A stretch of DNA of 64,000 bases, from contig CADCEF010000013.1 in assembly GCA_902800365.1 (NCBI GenBank), positions 1 to 64,000 of the forward strand, read 5' to 3'. This DNA comes from an uncultured Prevotella sp. GTDB taxonomy: Bacteria; Bacteroidota; Bacteroidia; Bacteroidales; Bacteroidaceae. Below the pieces are notes generated by a model. That model ran no database searches and was not told the origin of the DNA. It worked only from the letters and a program-made list of their open reading frames with translations. Made by a program: the position numbers and the translations under genes. Positions 42,190 through 51,379 of the stretch are shown here, piece after piece (the stretch's first letter is position 1; every line of letters begins with the position of its first letter).

Positions 42190-43344
42190 TCAAAAAGATT
42201 CTTCGTGATCGTATTGGGGCATGTAGCGAATCAGCTTGTGTATAGCTGCATGTGCCATTGACTCATAGGCCCGTTCGCTGGGGTGCAGGTGGTCGCCGCT
42301 ATCGTAGCCCTCGGCAAATGCTTTGGGATTGGTTACATGGCGCACAGCAGCATCGAAGTCGATACAGCCATCGAAGATAGGCGATGTGCGCAGCCACTCA
42401 TTAAACGCCTGGCGCATCTTCTCGCGGTCTTCGTTGTAGGTGCGCCAACCGAAGATTGGCAATAGGGTGCCGCTCCATACCTTCAGTCCCATGGCCTTGG
42501 CTGGTTTCACATAGATGTTCTCAATGCCTTGTTCCATTTCCTCAACGGTAGGCAGGTCGCTCCACGGGCGGAATGGGTTTACATCGGTTCCAACGGGATG
42601 TATGATGTCGTTGATACCATGCTGGATAATCACATCTGTTGCCCCTGCCACATTCATCTCGATAGGGAATCGGGTAGCACCTTTCAAGCCGTATGCCTGA
42701 TAGGTGATGCAGTCGTACTGTCGCAGGATACGAGTTCCGCTTACGGCGCGGCGTATGATGGCAGCATTCGATCCGAAGGCCTGTAATGCCATATAGTCGG
42801 GCCACGATTGAGCCGTGATGGAGTCGCCATAGCAAACGATGGAATGATTATCGGCCGATGTCAGTATGTCGATTGTGTTTAAGAAGTAGAACCAGTTGGT
42901 GCTACGACTCAAGTCAAGGGGTAATTCGTCGGCTTCGGCATAGTCGCCATAGGCATAGAATCCTTTTGATAGCGGACCGGTGACCAGTGTGCCGCTGTTC
43001 ATCTGTGTGAAATCTGCCAGATAGAAGCTCACGTTGATGGTGTCGCCTCGGTTCACGTTGTAGTTGATGGCATCGCTCTCGGTTTCCTTTCCGGGCATGA
43101 TGGTAATGCGATTCTCTCCATCGAATGTGATAGGCGTATGACCAACGAACAGCTTTGAGAGTGTAACGGGTTCTGTTCCTGTGAGGTTTGAGAAACGGAA
43201 GCGTAACTGGCTGCCGCTAAAGCACATACGGATAGGGTAGCGTAGCGTGAGGTCCTTGGCGTATGTTGCTTCACGGCGATTGGTGATAGAGGTAGCATTG
43301 CCCCAGCAAGCCACCCATTTGTTGTTATCAGTATGATTGTTCAT
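42190..43344 (-). CDS. SGNH/GDSL-family hydrolase
   Basis: The 384-residue protein has an N-terminal beta-rich part (about 1-165), then an SGNH hydrolase domain. Block I is VCYGDSITAQSWP with the catalytic Ser, GIND is block III, and SGDHLHPSERAY is block V with the Asp-His pair. Such enzymes remove acyl or acetyl groups from carbohydrates or lipids. No signal peptide is visible, so it may be cytosolic. It is the third gene of a set with the FHA and HU/SPOR genes, 8 bases after the FHA gene. Confidence 0.88.
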   Translation of the reverse strand: MNNHTDNNKWVACWGNATSITNRREATYAKDLTLRYPIRMCFSGSQLRFRFSNLTGTEPVTLSKLFVGHTPITFDGENRITIMPGKETESDAINYNVNRGDTINVSFYLADFTQMNSGTLVTGPLSKGFYAYGDYAEADELPLDLSRSTNWFYFLNTIDILTSADNHSIVCYGDSITAQSWPDYMALQAFGSNAAIIRRAVSGTRILRQYDCITYQAYGLKGATRFPIEMNVAGATDVIIQHGINDIIHPVGTDVNPFRPWSDLPTVEEMEQGIENIYVKPAKAMGLKVWSGTLLPIFGWRTYNEDREKMRQAFNEWLRTSPIFDGCIDFDAAVRHVTNPKAFAEGYDSGDHLHPSERAYESMAHAAIHKLIRYMPQYDHEESF

Positions 43345-43352
43345 AGTGGTTT

Positions 43353-43883
43353 TTATTCTTCTTCTGATGATGTACGAAGAATGATGGATGTGGCACCTAA
43401 AGTAAACAGGGTTCCATCGCTGATGACGCGGCGCTCTTTGGGGGTGAGCTCTACATTATCAATAAAGGTACCGGTGTTACTGTTGTTGTCTTTCAGAGTG
43501 TAACGCAAGCCGCCTTTCTTGTCGCGGCTAACGGTAATCGTACAATGATTCAGGTCTACACTAGGGTCGACCGTCTCGAAGGCAGTATTGGCAGGATTTC
43601 CTTTCTGGTAGCGACCGATGATATTGTCGCCCATACGTAGCGGAATGACCTGCTTGTAGTGGAATACGTTTTCGATGACCACGATTGAACCGCAACCTTC
43701 TTCGTTGGCCTGCTCGTCGGGATTCTCATCCTTCTGGCGCTCGCGAAGTTTGCTTACTCCGATGCGGATGCCGAATTCCTTGCCACATTCGGGGCACTTG
43801 AATACCAACGACTGACCAGCCTCGTACTTGGTCTCGTCGAAGGTGATATACTGGTCGCACTTGGGGCAACGTACTCTTTTCAT
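43353..43883 (-). CDS. Zinc-ribbon FHA-domain protein
   Basis: The 176-residue cytosolic protein starts with a zinc-ribbon (Cys6, Cys9, Cys30, Cys33; the MJ0042-like pattern). It continues with an FHA domain (about 85-172) containing IIGRYQ, a modified SxxH (DLNHCTI) and DNNSNTGTFID. FHA domains bind phosphothreonine, so it may read a Ser/Thr kinase signal. No kinase is adjacent; the kinase-like gene at 62213 lacks catalytic residues. It overlaps the HU/SPOR gene by 4 bases. Confidence 0.9.
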   Translation of the reverse strand: MKRVRCPKCDQYITFDETKYEAGQSLVFKCPECGKEFGIRIGVSKLRERQKDENPDEQANEEGCGSIVVIENVFHYKQVIPLRMGDNIIGRYQKGNPANTAFETVDPSVDLNHCTITVSRDKKGGLRYTLKDNNSNTGTFIDNVELTPKERRVISDGTLFTLGATSIILRTSSEEE

Positions 43884-45001
43884 TCGCTCTTCTCGTTATA
43901 TTTGTAAACCCAGGCCTCTTCTAATTCTTTTTCTTGAGAAATCTTCTGTAGTTTCTTATATGCATCGGTCTGATTTTCAAAATGGCCGTACACAACTCGG
44001 GTTACATTGTTGTGAACATAGATCTCTGCACCCTCATAACCACGTTTTGCAAGGCGGACGATGAAATCTTCTGCATTATGTTTTGAAACTTGGCTCGCCA
44101 ATACAATGCAGTAACCTTCGCGCTTGGCAGACTTGATAGCAGGCTTTGATACTCCAGCGGGTTGGGCAGGTTTTATTGTGTCAAGTATTGCCTCTGAAGT
44201 CTTAGTGGCTGGCTTATGAGCATCCTTACGTTTAAAATCGATAGCGCTTGTATTGGTGTCCTTTGATGACATCATTCCAAAAAGGAACTGGTTGTTCAGA
44301 TTGCTGATGGTACGAGTCATCATCTCGGTCTGACCAGTAGGCATAGCGATGAAAAATACAGCAAGAAGAATAGCCGCAACTGCAACTGCATTGCGAATCC
44401 AAGTGAACTTTATGCGAACTACATCGTTATCATCATCTTCCAACTCGTCTATGGTTTCCTCGGAATTCTCCGTAGATTCCTCCATAAGATGTTTCATCGG
44501 ATGCTCAAGCTTAACAACAATTGGCGTTTCCTTGACAACTTCCTTGACCGGTTCCTCAGTTATAACCTCAGCATTAACCATCTCTATGGTTTTCATCTCA
44601 AATGAATTCAGTCCATAAAGACTTGGTGACAGAATACCAGCCTCGCAAGGTGTGAACACATAGTTCCCATCCTCGTTCAGTTCTAATATACCTATATTAT
44701 TAAGTTCGTATCTGCCTACGTTCTGCAAATGCTGTGTAAGCTCGTTAACTTCGTCTTCTATACGCTGAATGGCATCTGGATAACTTATGTCGTAGGCTTC
44801 GATATACGACTGAGCCAAAAGAGAATCATTAATCTTAAGCTGAGGGTTAAATCCAAGCGTACGAAGAGGGGGGAGGAAAATGCAATCTTCCTCATCATAT
44901 CGTGCCTCAACATGATGCGCCATAAATCCACCCAGATTTGGTACTATAACGCAGTCGTTGTTGAGCAATAGTATCTCAATATGTCTTTCTAATTCAATCA
45001 C
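43880..45001 (-). CDS. HU-CCDC81 and SPOR-domain membrane protein
   Basis: The 373-residue protein has two N-terminal HU-like CCDC81-type domains (about 1-60 and 63-138), starting MIELERHIEILLLNNDCVIVPNLGGF in family fashion. A charged linker, one TM helix (about 201-220) and a C-terminal periplasmic SPOR domain (about 296-368) follow. SPOR domains bind denuded peptidoglycan at division sites. The architecture suggests a link between cytosolic partners and the cell wall. It has its own promoter, divergent from ugd. Confidence 0.88.
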   Translation of the reverse strand: MIELERHIEILLLNNDCVIVPNLGGFMAHHVEARYDEEDCIFLPPLRTLGFNPQLKINDSLLAQSYIEAYDISYPDAIQRIEDEVNELTQHLQNVGRYELNNIGILELNEDGNYVFTPCEAGILSPSLYGLNSFEMKTIEMVNAEVITEEPVKEVVKETPIVVKLEHPMKHLMEESTENSEETIDELEDDDNDVVRIKFTWIRNAVAVAAILLAVFFIAMPTGQTEMMTRTISNLNNQFLFGMMSSKDTNTSAIDFKRKDAHKPATKTSEAILDTIKPAQPAGVSKPAIKSAKREGYCIVLASQVSKHNAEDFIVRLAKRGYEGAEIYVHNNVTRVVYGHFENQTDAYKKLQKISQEKELEEAWVYKYNEKSE

Positions 45002-45006
45002 GGGTG

Positions 45007-45014
45007 CAAAATTA
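45007..45014 (-). promoter_or_regulatory. -7 box of the HU/SPOR-FHA-SGNH operon
   Basis: The minus strand reads TAATTTTG followed by C, only 5 bases from the ATG at 45001, so the message would be essentially leaderless. Confidence 0.6.
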
Positions 45015-45080
45015 CATCAAAAAAACGAGATAAACAAATAAAAGAAACTTAAAATTGCGTGATAAATGAAATTTTTAGTG

Positions 45081-45088
45081 TACCTTTG
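45081..45088 (+). promoter_or_regulatory. ugd -7 box
   Basis: TACCTTTG followed by C, 22 bases before the ATG. Confidence 0.7.
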
Positions 45089-45110
45089 CAGAAAAATATA
45101 AGTTATCGAT

Positions 45111-46430
45111 ATGAATATTGCTATCGTAGGAACCGGTTATGTAGGTTTGGTATCAGGAACATGTTTCGCCGATACAGGTGCAAATGTAACGTGTGTAGAC
45201 GTAGACAAGAATAAGATTGAACGTCTTAAGAATGGTGAAATACCTATCTATGAACCTGGACTCGACGAGCTGGTTAAGAAGAATGTAGCCGCTGGCAGAT
45301 TAAAGTTTACTACGGATCTTGCTTCAGTATTAGATGATGTTGAGATTGTTTTTTCAGCCGTTGGTACCCCTCCTGATGAGGATGGCTCTGCTGATTTGAA
45401 ATATGTGCTTCAGGTGGCTAAGACCATTGGTCAGAACCTAAAGAAATATGTGGTCGTGGTTACAAAGAGTACAGTTCCTGTTGGAACGGCTAGGAAGGTT
45501 CGTAAGGCTATTGAGGAAGAGCTGGAGAAGCGAGGCGTAAATATCGAATTTGACGTTGCATCTAACCCAGAATTCCTTAAAGAGGGTAATGCTATTAAGG
45601 ATTTTATGAGTCCAGACCGTGTAGTTGTTGGTGTTGAGAGTGAAAAAGCCAAAAAGACACTGACCAAACTATACAAACCGTTCTTGATTAATAATTTCCG
45701 TGTCATCTTTATGGATATCCCATCGGCAGAGATGACCAAGTATGCCGCGAACTCTATGCTGGCCACACGTATTTCATTTATGAATGATATTGCAAATCTT
45801 TGCGAGCGTGTTGGAGCCGACGTTAATATGGTACGTGCAGGAATAGGTTCTGATACTCGTATCGGCCGTAAGTTCCTCTATGCAGGCTGTGGATATGGTG
45901 GATCGTGCTTCCCCAAGGATGTAAAGGCTCTTATCAAGACTGCTGATCAGAATGGCTACTCGATGGAGGTCCTTAAAGCTGTTGAACGTGTAAACGAGAA
46001 ACAGAAGAGCGTTCTTTTTAAAAAGCTTGTTAAAGCTTATGGAAGTAAAGATGCATTAAATGGCAAGACTATTGCTATGTGGGGCCTCTCGTTCAAACCT
46101 GAGACAGATGACATGCGAGAGTCAACAGCGCTGGTTTTGATAGATTTGCTGCTTGAAGCCGGATGCCGTGTTCGTGCTTACGACCCAATTGCTATGGAGG
46201 AGTGTAAGCGTAGGATAGGTGATAAGGTTGTTTATTGCCGTGATATGTATGATGCTGTTCTTGATGCCGATGCTCTGTTGCTGCTGACAGAATGGAAGGA
46301 ATTCCGTCTGCCAGGATGGGGTGTTATCAAGAAAGCGATGAAGCGACCATTGGTTATTGATGGTAGAAATATATTCGATATTGAGGAGTTGGAAGAAAAC
46401 GGCTTCGAGTATCATTGCATAGGTAAATGA
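45111..46430 (+). CDS. ugd: UDP-glucose 6-dehydrogenase
   Basis: Ugd oxidises UDP-glucose to UDP-glucuronate with two NAD+. The 439-residue protein has GTGYVG (7-12) for NAD binding, PIYEPGL, the catalytic cysteine in GGSCFPKD (Cys266), and the C-terminal domain with GLSFKPETDDMRES. Length is normal. It lies about 7.6 kb from the polysaccharide operon and may feed it with glucuronate, an inference from position and function. Its stop overlaps the next gene as ATGA. Confidence 0.96.
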   Translation: MNIAIVGTGYVGLVSGTCFADTGANVTCVDVDKNKIERLKNGEIPIYEPGLDELVKKNVAAGRLKFTTDLASVLDDVEIVFSAVGTPPDEDGSADLKYVLQVAKTIGQNLKKYVVVVTKSTVPVGTARKVRKAIEEELEKRGVNIEFDVASNPEFLKEGNAIKDFMSPDRVVVGVESEKAKKTLTKLYKPFLINNFRVIFMDIPSAEMTKYAANSMLATRISFMNDIANLCERVGADVNMVRAGIGSDTRIGRKFLYAGCGYGGSCFPKDVKALIKTADQNGYSMEVLKAVERVNEKQKSVLFKKLVKAYGSKDALNGKTIAMWGLSFKPETDDMRESTALVLIDLLLEAGCRVRAYDPIAMEECKRRIGDKVVYCRDMYDAVLDADALLLLTEWKEFRLPGWGVIKKAMKRPLVIDGRNIFDIEELEENGFEYHCIGK

Positions 46431-47209
46431 AGAAATTAATAACGATATCATTATTGGTTGTTATTCTGGTTGCATGTAACCAGAATAATTCATCAGTATT
46501 GCCAGAGGATAAAGAGGCCAAAGCTATGTTGCAGGGCGTTTGGGTGGATGAGGAAAGTGGTGATGTCTCGTTTAAAGTTAACGGGGACACCATTTATTTC
46601 TCTGATGCAACAAGTATGCCTACATATTTTCGAATCTATGAGGATTCGCTTTATCTTGGTTCTGGCACATCTTATGGTATCGTTAAACAGACAGAACATC
46701 TATTTTGGTTCAATAATCAGAATGGTGATTTGTTGAAGTTGGAAAAGAACGATGGCGCCGAAGATGTGGCTGGTAATGAACATACAGCCCCAAGTATACT
46801 TACATATACTCATCAGGTGAAAATCGATTCTGTGGTATCATATAACAAAAATCGTTACCATTGGTATATAGCTATTAATCCCACAAAGTATAAGGTTACC
46901 AAACGCTCTTATAATGAAGATGGGCTTGAGGTGGAAAACGTGTATTACGACAATATTATGCACGTAAGCGTATTTCTTGGAGCTAATAAATTATATTCGA
47001 GTGACTTTCATAAACAGCAGTATAAAGGATTAGTTCCTGATGCATTTCTTGATGAGGCTATTTTGGCCAATATGGAGTATAGTCATATTGATGCACAGGG
47101 ATTGCATTTTAATGCAACACTTTGTATCCCTGATGGAGCGACATGTTATATGGTAGAGTCGACCATCAGTTATACAGGAGTTTCATCGATGAAGCTGGTT
47201 GAGTACTAA
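46427..47209 (+). CDS. DUF4738-like lipoprotein
   Basis: The 260-residue protein has a lipoprotein signal (LLVVILVACNQ) and a soluble domain starting LQGVWVDEESGDVSFKVNGDTIYF. It resembles the Bacteroidetes DUF4738 lipoproteins, called from memory. Function is unknown. It overlaps ugd by 4 bases and therefore shares its transcript. The stop is one base from the stop of the convergent nudC gene. Confidence 0.7.
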   Translation: MKKLITISLLVVILVACNQNNSSVLPEDKEAKAMLQGVWVDEESGDVSFKVNGDTIYFSDATSMPTYFRIYEDSLYLGSGTSYGIVKQTEHLFWFNNQNGDLLKLEKNDGAEDVAGNEHTAPSILTYTHQVKIDSVVSYNKNRYHWYIAINPTKYKVTKRSYNEDGLEVENVYYDNIMHVSVFLGANKLYSSDFHKQQYKGLVPDAFLDEAILANMEYSHIDAQGLHFNATLCIPDGATCYMVESTISYTGVSSMKLVEY

Positions 47210-47210
47210 A

Positions 47211-47981
47211 CTATTTCTCGTCCAACCACGCATCTAGAAGCATTCTAGCTATTGACAATTTCTCTGGTATAGTAGGCAGGTTGTCGCGTTTAAACCAGCC
47301 TCCTTTTGCTATTTCACTTTTCTGCAAATGGATGTCACCTGATACATAATCGGCATTGAAACCAACCATTAATCCACAAGGGTAGGGCCAAGGCTGTGAA
47401 CCGAAATATCTGATGTTATTGATTTTTACACCAGTTTCCTCGAATGCTTCGCGGGCTACAGCCTCTTCCAGAGTCTCACCAGTCTCTACGAAACCAGCAA
47501 CCAATCCATAGAAGTCTGTACGGAAATTCTTGGCACGAACAAGCAATACCTCGTCTCCTTTATGTATCAGCACAATGACTGCTGTTGCTAATTGTGGCCA
47601 TATCTCTTTGCCGCACTCTGTACATTTCTTAGAAATCTCAGTGTCCATTTTCATTGGGGCGCCACAGACACCGCAGAATTTGGTGTTGGCATCCCAATAA
47701 AGCAGTTCATGACATTTGCCAGCTTTCTGATAAAGTGACTTTTCGAGTTTATAATACGATTGACGTAATCCACACATCTCATAACGGGGATTATCACAAA
47801 TTGGGTGATCGATTCTATATGTCTTAACCTCTATACCGTCAATGGGCGTAATGTTCATTACGTTGGTCCATGGCTTTATTTCTGTTGGCGGTTCCTCTAG
47901 GAGAGGAATGGTATACCCGCCATCTGGCGTTTTCTCTAATAACAGTTCTTCTTTGCAGAATACAAAATAATGTTGTTTCAT
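47211..47981 (-). CDS. nudC: NAD(+)/NADH pyrophosphatase
   Basis: NudC cleaves NAD(H) and can remove NAD caps from RNA. The 256-residue protein has a four-cysteine zinc ribbon (CGVCGAPM and CTECGKEIWP), the Nudix box GFVETGETLEEAVAREAFEETG spread over about residues 170-192, and the NudC-specific SQPWPYPCGLM motif. It overlaps the preceding 5'-nucleotidase gene by 4 bases, a functional pairing: the nucleotidase can act on the nucleotides released, though in a different compartment. Confidence 0.94.
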   Translation of the reverse strand: MKQHYFVFCKEELLLEKTPDGGYTIPLLEEPPTEIKPWTNVMNITPIDGIEVKTYRIDHPICDNPRYEMCGLRQSYYKLEKSLYQKAGKCHELLYWDANTKFCGVCGAPMKMDTEISKKCTECGKEIWPQLATAVIVLIHKGDEVLLVRAKNFRTDFYGLVAGFVETGETLEEAVAREAFEETGVKINNIRYFGSQPWPYPCGLMVGFNADYVSGDIHLQKSEIAKGGWFKRDNLPTIPEKLSIARMLLDAWLDEK

Positions 47982-49717
47982 TTTCCGAATAATTGTTTAC
48001 GGTCTCTTTCCAGAGCTGGCTTAACCCATGCCTCGGGCACGAATTTCCAGTTGTTGTTCTTTTGTGGGGCTATTGTACCCAGACGTTTAATCTCTTCTGT
48101 AAGATAGTGGCGTTGGTCCATGTCGGTGTGGAACAGTACACGGTTTTCGAGAGAGTCCTGTAGTATCCCTGCACCTCTTGTCAGCAGTTCGCCACCACCA
48201 TTGGCACGATAGCTGTTCATCACAACTTTATACCATTTCTTTTCGTCAAATGGTTCACCATTCGACATCTGTAGAATCTTTACTTTATTTCCGTCTGGTT
48301 GTGTGAGATCTACTACATAATCGATTCCGCAAGCAGAGTCAAAATTAAATGTATAGTATTGAAAACCAGTGCGTTGCTGGTCTTCTTTTGCGTCATCGTT
48401 GAGTCTTAGTGCATGGTCGCTTGGCGACTTCATTGTGTTGCACCACATGTCGTACGAGAACTCCAGATGTTTTCTGATTTCTTCGCCAGTCATTTTGAGC
48501 ACAAACAACAGATTCTCGAAGCGGTACAACTTGAACATATCAGCCTGAGTAACCTCACCAGCCTCGATGGTTGTATCGAATGCTAATGGCGCATTGAATG
48601 AAATGTCGGCCTTTGAAATGCTCATCTGCAGATTGTGGATGAGGTCGGTAAATGCTGAATTTCCGAAGAAACTTTCACGGGTATAAATCGGGTGCTTGAA
48701 ATAGCCGATTTTCGTGTTTACGTAATCTTTTACCTTGTCAATGGTTGGCTGGAAGGTGGTTATCATCTCTTCGTCAACTTTCTCGTCGAGCACGCTTACG
48801 ATGTTGCCTTTAATCACTTTCTTTTTTAGTTCGCCTTTGTGATAGGTAAGGGTGATTTCAGCTTCGGCCACATTGGCAACATAGCATGAGGGGTCAATAC
48901 ACAGCACGCGCTTTCCCTCCTTGTTAGTAACCCACATGTTGTGAACCTGATGGTCGTGACCAAAGAAGATGATATCAAATCCTGGTACCTCTCGAGCCAC
49001 AGCTTCTGTGGCGTTTTCTTGATACTCTGGTGTAACGATGCCACCGTCAAGTCCTGAATGGAACAGGCCAAAGATAAGGTCGGGCTTTTCTACATCCTTC
49101 ACGTATTTCACCCACTTCTTGGCGCACGATGTCATATCTTCGAATTCCAACCCCTTCCAGATAGATTTGTTCAACCAGTGAGGAATAGCTGGGGTTATCA
49201 TACCGATTACCACTATTTTTACACCGTCCTTTACATGAACAGAGTAGGGTTTTATGCCTGTGTAGATGTGTTTCGGATGCGCCTCGGCGTTTTTATATTT
49301 TTCTTTGACGATGTTGCGAATCCATTTGTCGTATACCTTATGTCCGGGTTCTATATCGTGATTACCTACTGTTTCTGCATCGTATTTCATATAGTTGATG
49401 ACAGATGCAGCCAGGTTCTCATCTTCTGGCATCACATAATTCGTCCAATAAACACATGGCTGACCTTGTAGAATGTCGCCATTGTCAATAAGCAGGAAGT
49501 GATCTTCTCCGTATTTCTCACGTTGTTTTTTAATATAGGTATTTGCTCTTGAAAGAGTACCTCTAATAGGTTTCTTCTCCATGAAATCATATGGGAAGAA
49601 ATGTCCGTGTACATCGCTTGTCTCAACGACTTTTATCTTAACGGTTTTAGAGCTTTTTGCCTCTGCCGATGTTAATGATAGCAGAATAGATATCAGGAGA
49701 ATAACTGTCTTGTTCAT
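47978..49717 (-). CDS. Secreted 5'-nucleotidase/metallophosphatase
   Basis: The 579-residue protein has a signal peptide and a calcineurin-like metallophosphatase domain with SDVHGHFFPYD, DNGDILQG, VGNHDIE and FFGHDHQ. A 5'-nucleotidase C-terminal domain (about 335-540) follows. Such enzymes hydrolyse nucleotides or 2',3'-cyclic nucleotides in the periplasm to provide nucleosides. It is first in an operon with nudC and is divergent from the J-domain gene. Confidence 0.92.
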   Translation of the reverse strand: MNKTVILLISILLSLTSAEAKSSKTVKIKVVETSDVHGHFFPYDFMEKKPIRGTLSRANTYIKKQREKYGEDHFLLIDNGDILQGQPCVYWTNYVMPEDENLAASVINYMKYDAETVGNHDIEPGHKVYDKWIRNIVKEKYKNAEAHPKHIYTGIKPYSVHVKDGVKIVVIGMITPAIPHWLNKSIWKGLEFEDMTSCAKKWVKYVKDVEKPDLIFGLFHSGLDGGIVTPEYQENATEAVAREVPGFDIIFFGHDHQVHNMWVTNKEGKRVLCIDPSCYVANVAEAEITLTYHKGELKKKVIKGNIVSVLDEKVDEEMITTFQPTIDKVKDYVNTKIGYFKHPIYTRESFFGNSAFTDLIHNLQMSISKADISFNAPLAFDTTIEAGEVTQADMFKLYRFENLLFVLKMTGEEIRKHLEFSYDMWCNTMKSPSDHALRLNDDAKEDQQRTGFQYYTFNFDSACGIDYVVDLTQPDGNKVKILQMSNGEPFDEKKWYKVVMNSYRANGGGELLTRGAGILQDSLENRVLFHTDMDQRHYLTEEIKRLGTIAPQKNNNWKFVPEAWVKPALERDRKQLFGK

Positions 49718-49738
49718 TCTTTTTTAGTAATTTTGGTG

Positions 49739-49746
49739 CAAATATA
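49739..49746 (-). promoter_or_regulatory. -7 box of the 5'-nucleotidase-nudC operon
   Basis: The minus strand reads TATATTTG followed by C, 22 bases before the ATG. Confidence 0.65.
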
Positions 49747-49797
49747 CGTATTTTAATTGATTTACCCAAACTTTTGGTTGAATATTTTAAGATTGGC

Positions 49798-49814
49798 TTG
49801 GCACATTTTTTGCA
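49798..49814 (+). promoter_or_regulatory. Sigma-54 promoter of the J-domain gene
   Basis: TTGGCAC, five bases, then TTGCA: the -24 GG is 49800-49801 and the -12 GC is 49812-49813, with exactly 10 bases between, matching the RpoN consensus. No TAnnTTTG -7 box precedes this gene. Transcription would start near 49825. Confidence 0.7.
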
Positions 49815-49832
49815 TGGATATAATAAAAAAAT

Positions 49833-49838
49833 AGGAGG
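49833..49838 (+). promoter_or_regulatory. Strong Shine-Dalgarno site of the J-domain gene
   Basis: AGGAGG ends 8 bases before the ATG at 49847. It is the only full-consensus site I noticed in the window, where most genes have A-rich leaders instead, and it fixes the start. Confidence 0.75.
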
Positions 49839-49846
49839 ATTTGAAT

Positions 49847-50527
49847 ATGGCATTCATTGATTATTACAAGATTTTAGGCGTAGATAAGTCTATTCCACAG
49901 AAAGATGTGAAAAAGGCTTATCTTAAGCGAGCCAAACAATTTCATCCAGATTTACATCCAGATGATCCTAAGGCTCAGGCGAAGTTCCAGGCTCTTCAAG
50001 AGGCCTACGATGTTATTGGAGATCCGCAAAAGCGTGCCAAGTACGACCAGTATGGTGAAAAGTGGCGTGAGGCAGAGCAGTTCCAGGGCTTTGGCGGTGG
50101 GGGCCATAGCGGTGGTAACCCGTTTAGTGGTTTCGACTTTAGTAGTTTCCAGGGCGGTGGATTCTCGTCTTTCTTCGAAGACCTTTTTGGACGTAAAGGT
50201 CAACAGGGAGGAGGCTTTGGCGGGTTCCAAGGTTTTGGAGGCGCTCGTCAGTCTCGTACACATAGTGGCGAGATGAACGCAAATGTAACAATAGATCTTT
50301 GCACTGCGTTACTGGGTGGTGAGGTTATTGTTACGCTATCAAATGGCCAGAAACTCAAGCTTAAGATTAAGCCGGAAACTCAACCTGGTACTAAGGTTCG
50401 CTTACGTGGTAAGGGATATGATAGGGGAGACGGGACGTTTGGCGATCTCATTATTACCTACCAAGTAAAACTTCCGACAAATCTGACTGAGCGTCAGAAG
50501 GACCTGTTACGCCAGATGCTTCAATAG
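49847..50527 (+). CDS. J-domain co-chaperone (DnaJ/CbpA type, shortened)
   Basis: The protein stimulates an Hsp70 (DnaK) through its J domain (about 5-70, HPD at 33-35). A Gly/Phe-rich segment (about 80-140) and a single C-terminal substrate-binding sandwich follow, with [16 protein letters not shown] and [18 protein letters not shown]. At 226 residues it is shorter than CbpA or DnaJ (about 300-380); it lacks the zinc-finger repeats and one of the two C-terminal sandwiches. The start is set by the Shine-Dalgarno site; a TTG two codons upstream is ignored. The 3' end overlaps kdsB by 21 bases. Confidence 0.88.
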   Translation: MAFIDYYKILGVDKSIPQKDVKKAYLKRAKQFHPDLHPDDPKAQAKFQALQEAYDVIGDPQKRAKYDQYGEKWREAEQFQGFGGGGHSGGNPFSGFDFSSFQGGGFSSFFEDLFGRKGQQGGGFGGFQGFGGARQSRTHSGEMNANVTIDLCTALLGGEVIVTLSNGQKLKLKIKPETQPGTKVRLRGKGYDRGDGTFGDLIITYQVKLPTNLTERQKDLLRQMLQ

Positions 50528-51253
50528 AAACTCCTCTGCGCGAGTCAGATCTTCTGGGGTGTCAATTCCTACGGTCTCGATGTCGGTAAGGCCAACTCGT
50601 ATGCGATAACCGTTCTGTAACCAACGAAGTTGCTCAAGACTTTCTGCTTTTTCCAGACTGCTCATGGGCAACTTTGTTACTTCTGCTAATACCTCGCGGC
50701 GGTATGCGTAAACACCGAGATGTTTCAGGAAAGGATATTCCCCAAACCAACTGTCGAGCTCTTTTCCTCTTATAAACGGTATTATACTACGACTAAAATA
50801 TAAAGCAAACCCACGATTGTCGGTTACAATTTTAGGCGAGTTAGGATTCTCTACAGCATCAATTGATTCGAAAGGCTTTCCTAATGTTCCAATCTGAGTC
50901 TCGGGGGCATCAAAAAGGTGCATAAGTGTTTCTATTTGCGATGGCTGAATGAAGGGCTCATCTCCCTGAACGTTGATTATGACATCAGCATCCAGACCAA
51001 TCTTCTCTGCTGCTTCCTCAATACGGTCGGTGCCACTTTTGTGGTCGGCACGTGTCATTACAGCCTTGCCTCCAAAGTCTGTCACAGTGTTGTATATGCG
51101 ATCATCATCAGTAGCTACATATACATCGTCGAGCACGCTTTTTACCTGCTCGTACACTCTCTGAATAACTGTTTTTCCGCCCAGTATTGCAAGCGGCTTG
51201 CCCGGATATCTTGTCGAAGCATAACGGGCAGGAATAATAGCCATAAACTTCAT
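50507..51253 (-). CDS. kdsB: 3-deoxy-manno-octulosonate cytidylyltransferase
   Basis: KdsB makes CMP-Kdo, the activated sugar for the lipid A inner core. The 248-residue protein starts [20 protein letters not shown] with the nucleotide-binding loop, has VYVATDD and VQGDEPFI, and the [10 protein letters not shown] segment typical of the family. Length is usual. It has its own promoter, divergent from the MORN gene, and its end overlaps the convergent J-domain gene by 21 bases. Confidence 0.96.
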   Translation of the reverse strand: MKFMAIIPARYASTRYPGKPLAILGGKTVIQRVYEQVKSVLDDVYVATDDDRIYNTVTDFGGKAVMTRADHKSGTDRIEEAAEKIGLDADVIINVQGDEPFIQPSQIETLMHLFDAPETQIGTLGKPFESIDAVENPNSPKIVTDNRGFALYFSRSIIPFIRGKELDSWFGEYPFLKHLGVYAYRREVLAEVTKLPMSSLEKAESLEQLRWLQNGYRIRVGLTDIETVGIDTPEDLTRAEEFLLKHLA

Positions 51254-51261
51254 AATGGGTG

Positions 51262-51269
51262 CAAAGGTA
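51262..51269 (-). promoter_or_regulatory. kdsB -7 box
   Basis: The minus strand reads TACCTTTG followed by C, 8 bases from the ATG, implying a very short leader. Confidence 0.65.
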
Positions 51270-51343
51270 AATAAAAAAACTGATGAAAACGCAAAAACTT
51301 ATAAAATAATACGATGGAATTTGCGAACCTCGATATTTTTATT

Positions 51344-51351
51344 TAAATTTG
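51344..51351 (+). promoter_or_regulatory. -7 box of the MORN-yhcH-glgB operon
   Basis: TAAATTTG followed by C, 28 bases before the ATG at 51380. Confidence 0.65.
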
Positions 51352-51379
51352 CACACATAAAAATTGGAATATAGTTCAA

